Source: Thermomicrobiales bacterium
Lineage (GTDB): Bacteria > Chloroflexota > Chloroflexia > Thermomicrobiales > UBA6265
Length of the DNA stretch: 64,000 nt
Direction: 5' to 3'
NCBI GenBank assembly: GCA_023957115.1
Contig: JAMLHN010000024.1
Coordinates: 1-64,000, forward strand
The position numbers and the translations under genes are program-made. Under the pieces are notes generated by a model. It was not told the DNA's origin. It saw nothing but the letters and a program-made list of their open reading frames with translations, and ran no database searches. The number at the start of each line of letters is the position of its first letter. Position 1 is the stretch's first letter. Positions 59,228-64,000 of this stretch are shown one piece after another.

Positions 59228-59715
59228 GCACGTCCAATCCCAATGATCCTCGCCTGCTCCTTCCCGAGTGGCTTCGAGACGACGATGTCCCACAATCGGG
59301 CAAAGGTGCGGTTGAGATTCCGCAGCCGCCGCGTGATGCAGTCGCGGTGGTCGAGTCGGTGCCCGATACGGCCGTTGCCGTCGAATCGGCCTCCGCCGTT
59401 CCGTCGATTCCGTACAGCGAGCGACTCTCCCTCGATACGCAGCTCGATCCGCAACGGTTGCTCTCGATCGAAGACCTGCCGGCCTGGTTGGGTGGCGTCG
59501 AGCGGCAAATCTTGCCCGGCGACATTGAGCCGCCGCTCGAGCCCGAACCCACACGACAAACGGACGCCATCCTCGAAGAACCGGAGCCCTATCTTGGCGC
59601 CGATGCTCCGCAAGACGGCGTAGCCGAGGTTACGGTCAACAATTGGATGATCGTGCTGGGAGCCATTGGGCTGATCGTGCTCGTGGCTGCGGCGTTCCGG
59701 CTGTACGTTTCCTGA
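59224..59715 (+). CDS. Tail-anchored proline-rich protein of unknown function
   Basis: No family is recognised. The 163-residue protein is acidic, proline-rich and probably disordered over the first 140 residues, with a single C-terminal TM helix ([22 protein letters not shown]). Two related short motifs occur: [13 protein letters not shown] near 11-23 and [11 protein letters not shown] near 83-93. Repeated LPxWL motifs suggest a docking peptide. It overlaps dtd by 4 bp and is last in the ispD-ispF-dtd run, ending at a strong hairpin. Confidence 0.6.
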   Translation: MSTSNPNDPRLLLPEWLRDDDVPQSGKGAVEIPQPPRDAVAVVESVPDTAVAVESASAVPSIPYSERLSLDTQLDPQRLLSIEDLPAWLGGVERQILPGDIEPPLEPEPTRQTDAILEEPEPYLGADAPQDGVAEVTVNNWMIVLGAIGLIVLVAAAFRLYVS

Positions 59716-59781
59716 GCCACCCTTTTTGGAGATGGCGATTGTTTTCTCGATCGCATGATGGCAATCACGCCGATTTCCGAC

Positions 59782-59817
59782 GCAAAAGCGGGACGGCGTC
59801 TGCCGTCCCGCTTTTGC
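59782..59817. terminator. Bidirectional Rho-independent terminator between convergent genes
   Basis: GCAAAAGCGGGACGGC (59782-59797), loop GTCT, and GCCGTCCCGCTTTTGC (59802-59817) form a perfect 16-base-pair stem. The A-rich and T-rich arm ends make it effective for both the tail-anchored gene and dnaK. Confidence 0.9.
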
Positions 59818-59847
59818 TTGCAATCGAAATGAAATGAGGGGCGGGGC

Positions 59848-61758
59848 TTAGACCTCGCGGAACTCGCCCTCGACGGTGGCGTCGTCCTCTGGCGCGCCAG
59901 GCTCATCACCGGCAGGCTCCTCGAACGGTTCGCCGCCGCCAGCGGCCTGCTGCGCTCCGTAGACCGCGGACCCAACCTTCTGCAGCGATTCGACCAGCGA
60001 GGCGGACGCCGGCTGGATGCGGTCGGTGTTCTCCGAATCCTTCTCCAGGATCTCCTTGAGCTCGGCAATCTTGCCATCGAGCTCGGCTTTGAGCTCGCTC
60101 GGAATCACCTCGCCATGCTCGCGCAGCACCTGCTCAGCCTGGTAGACGTTGCTCTCGGCATCATTGCGGACACTGATGGCCTCACGGCGTGCGCGGTCCT
60201 CATCAGCATGCGACTCGGCTTCGCGAACCATGCGGCTCACCTCATCATCCGAGAGGCCAGACGATCCGGCAATGGTGATCTTCTGCTCCTTGTTGGTGGC
60301 CTGATCGCGTGCGGTGACGTTCAAGATACCGTTGGCGTCGATATCGAAGGTAACCTCGATCTTCGGAAGTCCCCGCGGCGCCGGCAGAATACCATCGAGA
60401 ATGAACTTGCCAAGGCTCTTGTTGTCGTTCGCCATCGGTCGCTCACCCTGGAGAACATTGATCTCGACCTGGGGCTGATTGTCGGCCGCGGTGGTGAAGA
60501 CCTGGCTCTTCCGGGTCGGGATGGTGGTGTTCCGCTCGATCAGCGGAGTCGCCACACCGCCGAGCGTCTCGATGGAGAGAGTCAACGGAGTCACGTCGAG
60601 CAGCAGGATGTCCTTCACCTCGCCGCCGAGCACGCCACCCTGGATAGCGGCGCCGAGCGCCACGACCTCGTCCGGGTTGATTCCCTTGTGCGGTTCCTTG
60701 CCGAAGTAGTCCTTGACCTTCTGCTGAACCGCCGGCATGCGGGTCTGACCGCCGACCAGGATCGCCTCGTTGATCTGCCCCTTGCTGAGCTCGGCATCCT
60801 TGAGCGCGGCGTCCATGGGCGGAACCGTGCGATCGATAAGACCGCCAACCAGTTGCTCGAGCTTCGAGCGGGTCAGGATCTCCTGCAGGTGCTTCGGACC
60901 GCTGGCATCCGCCGTCACGAACGGTAGGTTGACCTCAGTCTGCTGTGTGCTGGAAAGCTCGATCTTTGCCTTTTCAGCAGCTTCCTTGAGCCGCTGGAGC
61001 GCCATGCGGTCGCCCCGCAGGTCGATGCCCTCCTTTTTCTTGAACTCGTCGGCCAGCCAATCGATGATCTTCTGGTCGAAGTCATCGCCTCCGAGGTGTG
61101 TATCGCCGTTCGTAGCCAGCACCTGGAAGACGCCTTCGGACAGATCGAGAATCGAGATGTCGTAGGTGCCACCACCGAGGTCGTAGACCGCGATCTTCTC
61201 GTCGGCTTTGCTCTCCAACCCATAGGCGAGGGCGGAGGCGGTCGGCTCGTTGATGATGCGCTCGACCTCGAGACCGGCAATTTTTCCGGCATCCTTGGTC
61301 GCCTGACGTTGCGAGTCGTCGAAATACGCTGGCACCGTGATGACCGCGCGGTCGACCTTCTCGCCCAGATATGCCTCTGCATCCGCTTTCAGCTTCTGCA
61401 GGATCATGGCAGACACTTCCGGAGGGCTGTACCAGCGGTCGCCCATCTTGACTTCGAGACCGCCGTTGGATGCCTCACGCACCTGATACGGTACGTGTTT
61501 GAGGTCTTCCTGGACCGATGGATCCTGATACTTGCGTCCGATGAAGCGCTTGATCGAGAAGATCGTATTCTCGGGGTTGGTCACAGCCTGACGGCGTGCA
61601 AACCGGCCGACCAGGCGCTCGCCGTTACTGGTTACCGCCACCACTGACGGCGTCAGGCGCTCCCCTTCTGCATTCGGAATGACGACCGGCTCACCGCCTT
61701 CGATGGTCGCGACGACAGAATTCGTCGTTCCCAGGTCGACTCCAATCATTCGTCCCAT
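59848..61758 (-). CDS. dnaK: Chaperone DnaK (Hsp70)
   Basis: The 636-residue ATP-dependent chaperone has the Hsp70 signatures [27 protein letters not shown] (here [15 protein letters not shown]) and [16 protein letters not shown]. The substrate-binding domain starts [17 protein letters not shown]. The acidic, Gly/Glu-rich tail ([20 protein letters not shown]) lengthens it a little. It is the last gene of hrcA-grpE-dnaK, controlled by CIRCE; dnaJ does not follow. Confidence 0.98.
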   Translation of the reverse strand: MGRMIGVDLGTTNSVVATIEGGEPVVIPNAEGERLTPSVVAVTSNGERLVGRFARRQAVTNPENTIFSIKRFIGRKYQDPSVQEDLKHVPYQVREASNGGLEVKMGDRWYSPPEVSAMILQKLKADAEAYLGEKVDRAVITVPAYFDDSQRQATKDAGKIAGLEVERIINEPTASALAYGLESKADEKIAVYDLGGGTYDISILDLSEGVFQVLATNGDTHLGGDDFDQKIIDWLADEFKKKEGIDLRGDRMALQRLKEAAEKAKIELSSTQQTEVNLPFVTADASGPKHLQEILTRSKLEQLVGGLIDRTVPPMDAALKDAELSKGQINEAILVGGQTRMPAVQQKVKDYFGKEPHKGINPDEVVALGAAIQGGVLGGEVKDILLLDVTPLTLSIETLGGVATPLIERNTTIPTRKSQVFTTAADNQPQVEINVLQGERPMANDNKSLGKFILDGILPAPRGLPKIEVTFDIDANGILNVTARDQATNKEQKITIAGSSGLSDDEVSRMVREAESHADEDRARREAISVRNDAESNVYQAEQVLREHGEVIPSELKAELDGKIAELKEILEKDSENTDRIQPASASLVESLQKVGSAVYGAQQAAGGGEPFEEPAGDEPGAPEDDATVEGEFREV

Positions 61759-61812
61759 TGTGTTGATTCTCCCTTCGAAACCTATGGTTCTGTACTGCCT
61801 GTTGGGATAGGT

Positions 61813-62370
61813 CTAGTTTGCTTTCGGCATGTTTCCTACGCGCACCATCACCGGGCGCAAGAGCTGGTCACCAATGGTGTACCCATTCTGGTAAACCTCG
61901 ACGACCACGTTATCGGTGTTGTCCGGATCCTGTGCGACGGCCTCGTGCACGGCCGGATCGAATGGCTGGCCCAGCGCCTCGATCTTGCGAACATCCTGGC
62001 GCTCGAGGAGCCCGGCAAGTTTTCGTTCGATCAGGCGGACCCCTTCGACCCAGACATGCTGGGATTCGTCTTGCGGCGCATTGGCCAGCGCGCGCTCGAA
62101 ATCATCCATGATCGGCGCGATCTGCACCATCAGATCGCGGGCCGCGTTCTTTCGATCCTGGATCAGGCTCTGCTCAGTCCGCCGCCGGTAGTTGGCGAAT
62201 TCCGCCGCCGTCCGCTGCAGCTGATCGAGATACCGATCCCGCTCAGCCGCCAGCTCGGCAATACCGAGACTCTGTTCCAGCAGCTCGTTTTCCAGCTCCA
62301 GGTTGTCGCCTGGCGCCGAATCCCCGCCGTCCACCCCGTCTTTGCCGGGATGTGTCGTAAACTCGCTCAC
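61813..62370 (-). CDS. grpE: Nucleotide exchange factor GrpE
   Basis: A 185-residue dimeric cochaperone that releases ADP from DnaK. The long N-terminal helix contains RDRYLDQLQRTAAEFANYRRRTEQ, and the beta-wing domain has FDPAVHEAVAQDPDNTDNVVVEVYQNGYTIGDQLLRPVMVRVG, the PROSITE-type signature. It lies 11 bp after hrcA and 54 bp before dnaK. Confidence 0.96.
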   Translation of the reverse strand: MSEFTTHPGKDGVDGGDSAPGDNLELENELLEQSLGIAELAAERDRYLDQLQRTAAEFANYRRRTEQSLIQDRKNAARDLMVQIAPIMDDFERALANAPQDESQHVWVEGVRLIERKLAGLLERQDVRKIEALGQPFDPAVHEAVAQDPDNTDNVVVEVYQNGYTIGDQLLRPVMVRVGNMPKAN

Positions 62371-62381
62371 CTCTTCATCCT

Positions 62382-63443
62382 TTATCCAGCAGCCGGATAG
62401 AGATCCGCCACCAGATCGCTAATCAATCGAGACATGTACCGGACCGTCGAAATCGTGCGCCAGTAGCTCATACGCGTCGGACCCAGCACACCGATCAACC
62501 CCTTGACGTTGTCATCGACCCCGTAGGTTGCCACGATGACCCCAAATCGCTGGAGCTGATCGGGAAGCTCGTCCCGACCGATGAACACCTGGACACGATC
62601 CCCAGACTCTACCTGGGGAAGGATCGCGTTGAGGAATGCGCCGCCCTGAACCAGCTGGAGCACCGCATGCACATCGTCGTCTTCGATACCTGGTTGGCCA
62701 ACGATATTCTGCAGCCCCTTGCTCCTGATCGAGATCTGGTCAGGAGAGTCGATCTGCCGCAGTGTTTCGATGATCTGCTCGACAACCGCCGCCGCCAGCG
62801 GCGTGCTTCCCACGACTTGCGTTCGCACCTCCTGGGCCGAGCGGCCGGCGAGATCGGCAGACAATTGTCCAGCCAGAACCCGGAGATCCACCTGTTCGAC
62901 TGCCGCGGGCAGATGCACCATCGATTGTCGCACCGTGCTTTCACGGGTGACCAAAATCAGAAGCGCAAGCTGCGGCTGCAGCGAGATGAGCTCCAGATGT
63001 CGAATTCGCGCGGTGTCCGCCCGGGGTGAGGTGACCACCGAAACATTTCCGGCAATTTCCGCGAGTACCGACGCGGCCAATTCGGGCCAATCGTCGAGCT
63101 TCGTTTCTGCTTGCCGGAATTGGTGACGAATCATGATCTGGTCGCCGGCCGGCAAATCGATATCATCCATCAAATGGCCGACAAAGTAGCGATAGCCCGC
63201 GTCTGTAGGCACCCGGCCACCGGAGGTATGCAAATGATCGACAAAGCCGGCAGCTTCGAGCTCGGCCATTTCATTGCGAATCGTGGCCGCTGAATACCCG
63301 ATCGAATAGCGCTCAGCAAGAAACTTGGACCCGACAGGGCGACCGTTGGACACGTGCTCACGCACAATCAAACGGAGCACCTGTTGCTGGCGTTCCGTGA
63401 TCTCTATCTGCGTGTGGGTTGTTTTCCGTCGATCCAGAGACAT
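62382..63443 (-). CDS. hrcA: Heat-inducible transcription repressor HrcA
   Basis: HrcA binds CIRCE and represses chaperone operons; GroEL is needed to keep it active. The 353-residue protein has an N-terminal winged helix (TERQQQVLRLIVREHVSNGRPVGSKFLAE, SAATIRNEMAELEAAGFVDHLHTSGGR) and the GAF-like HrcA domain ending GLIGVLGPTRMSYWRTISTVRYMS. ATG 63443 is chosen; GTG 63452 and ATG 63449 are nearby alternatives. It heads its operon and lies 20 bp downstream of CIRCE, giving negative feedback. Confidence 0.95.
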   Translation of the reverse strand: MSLDRRKTTHTQIEITERQQQVLRLIVREHVSNGRPVGSKFLAERYSIGYSAATIRNEMAELEAAGFVDHLHTSGGRVPTDAGYRYFVGHLMDDIDLPAGDQIMIRHQFRQAETKLDDWPELAASVLAEIAGNVSVVTSPRADTARIRHLELISLQPQLALLILVTRESTVRQSMVHLPAAVEQVDLRVLAGQLSADLAGRSAQEVRTQVVGSTPLAAAVVEQIIETLRQIDSPDQISIRSKGLQNIVGQPGIEDDDVHAVLQLVQGGAFLNAILPQVESGDRVQVFIGRDELPDQLQRFGVIVATYGVDDNVKGLIGVLGPTRMSYWRTISTVRYMSRLISDLVADLYPAAG

Positions 63444-63463
63444 GCTCATCACCCGCGGTCATT

Positions 63464-63490
63464 TTAGCACTCTTGTCGCCTGAGTGCTAA
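63464..63490. promoter_or_regulatory. CIRCE operator of the hrcA-grpE-dnaK operon
   Basis: TTAGCACTC (63464-63472), nine bases, GAGTGCTAA (63482-63490): a perfect match to the CIRCE consensus. On the minus strand it reads into TAAAAT, so the -10 box may be formed at its end with TTAGCA as -35 (18-bp spacing), making the transcript leader very short. Confidence 0.95.
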
Positions 63491-63545
63491 TGCGCCGAGC
63501 GAAACAAACCTAAACGCCTCGTATCAATGTTTGGCAGCAATCCTC

Positions 63546-64000
63546 CTATCGACGGCGGAGAAGCCGGGCAATCAATCCAGGTTCCTTCGGTGGCCTGGCT
63601 GCCTCATGCAATCGCTCGACCATCGATCGGTCAGACGCGTGTGAAATGACTCGCGAACCGGGTGGCCAGGTATTCGGGTCCCCGCCATCGACCACTTCGA
63701 CCGCCTCGTAGAGTCCCAACCCGTGCGCATGGGTCGTCTGGACCGCCTCGATCATCAGTGCTACGAGCTCGGGCCCGTCAAGCTCGGCCTCGTTCAGCGA
63801 CGTACCGAACGTTCGCTATAGCGCCGGAAAGGCCGATCGAGGTAGTCGCCCATCAAGCGGGCGGGGATGTGGGCTTCCGCCCATCATTCCATCTCCCCCC
63901 TCGATGCGAATCGGCATCTGGCGAGCGATCGCCGGATCGAGCCCGGCATCGATGAACATCCGCGAGGGCGGTCTGAGGAGCATGCCCGACCCGCGATCGA
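63546..64000 (-). pseudogene. Unidentified gene end with two compensating frame changes (cut by window edge)
   Basis: I do not recognise the family. Protein-like sequence continues across two frames. The first frame from the window edge reads DRGSGMLLRPPSRMFIDAG and so on. A second frame open between 63883 and 63797 reads HIPARLMGDYLDRPFRRYSE. The first frame then resumes with LNEAELDGPELVALMIEAVQ and ends KEPGLIARLLRRR at 63546. Stop codons at 63816-63818 (first frame) and 63794-63796 (second frame) block any single reading. The first change behaves as one extra base and the second as one missing base, so they cancel. Sequencing indels or real decay are both possible. It would be transcribed toward hrcA, 92 bp ahead of it. 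Confidence 0.5.

Overview
The window is a dense, high-GC bacterial chromosomal segment made almost entirely of housekeeping genes. The gene content points to Chloroflexota, plausibly a Thermomicrobia-like lineage. It combines a compact hisGCBHAFI operon, an atp operon running into murA, RNase Y followed by a SpoVS-domain protein, a SepIVA-like/DUF177/rpmF block, an F420-type luciferase-like oxidoreductase and an hrcA-grpE-dnaK operon under CIRCE. No 16S gene is present, so this assignment is inferred from gene content only. I see no insertion sequence, prophage, CRISPR array, tRNA or rRNA.

Layout. 1-7.1 kb: truncated purH, a cyclodeaminase-like protein, a secreted unknown, a frameshifted comM/yifB, a ribokinase-like/AAA+ fusion and rlmD. 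7.2-13.0 kb: the his operon, with 4-bp start/stop overlaps from hisC onward; hisI carries a 190-residue tail and no separate hisE is present. 13.0-21.8 kb: a Wzz-like/sugar-transferase pair, a HIT protein, an MFS permease, a TetR/LLM-oxidoreductase pair divergent from a PfkB kinase, queG and rpmB. 22-32.7 kb: recG, rsmD, coaD, a SepIVA-like coiled coil, DUF177, rpmF, a partial fatty-acid block (fabH, fabG, accC, acpP) with nusB inside it, and tatC. 32.6-42.4 kb: rqcH, gmk, a CitE-like lyase with a CocE hydrolase, an LCP protein, rnz, a class V aminotransferase and a Nudix hydrolase. 42.4-52.5 kb (all minus strand): GT2 glycosyltransferase, a lone receiver protein, murA and the nine-gene ATP synthase operon. 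52.6-59.7 kb: MATE transporter, rny, SpoVS protein, PHP phosphoesterase, ispD, ispF, dtd and a tail-anchored unknown. 59.8-64 kb: dnaK, grpE, hrcA with CIRCE, and a frame-broken unidentified gene at the edge.

How it works together. The region covers histidine synthesis, type II fatty-acid synthesis, isoprenoid (MEP pathway) and peptidoglycan precursors, energy conversion, RNA turnover and protein quality control. Genes are packed tightly: five of nine convergent pairs overlap at their 3' ends. Intergenic spaces hold clear hairpins and, at five places, exact 7-bp-period short tandem repeats. Two genes (comM and the edge gene) show frame disruptions that could be real decay or assembly indels.

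Most interesting items: the ribokinase-like/AAA+ fusion, whose catalytic Asp motif appears lost; the heptamer repeat family placed just after stop codons; the acidic extension on SpoVS; an 11-bp perfect palindrome between rqcH and gmk; and a 350-bp gene-free stretch holding three hairpins after the LCP gene. None amounts to a demonstrated new system.
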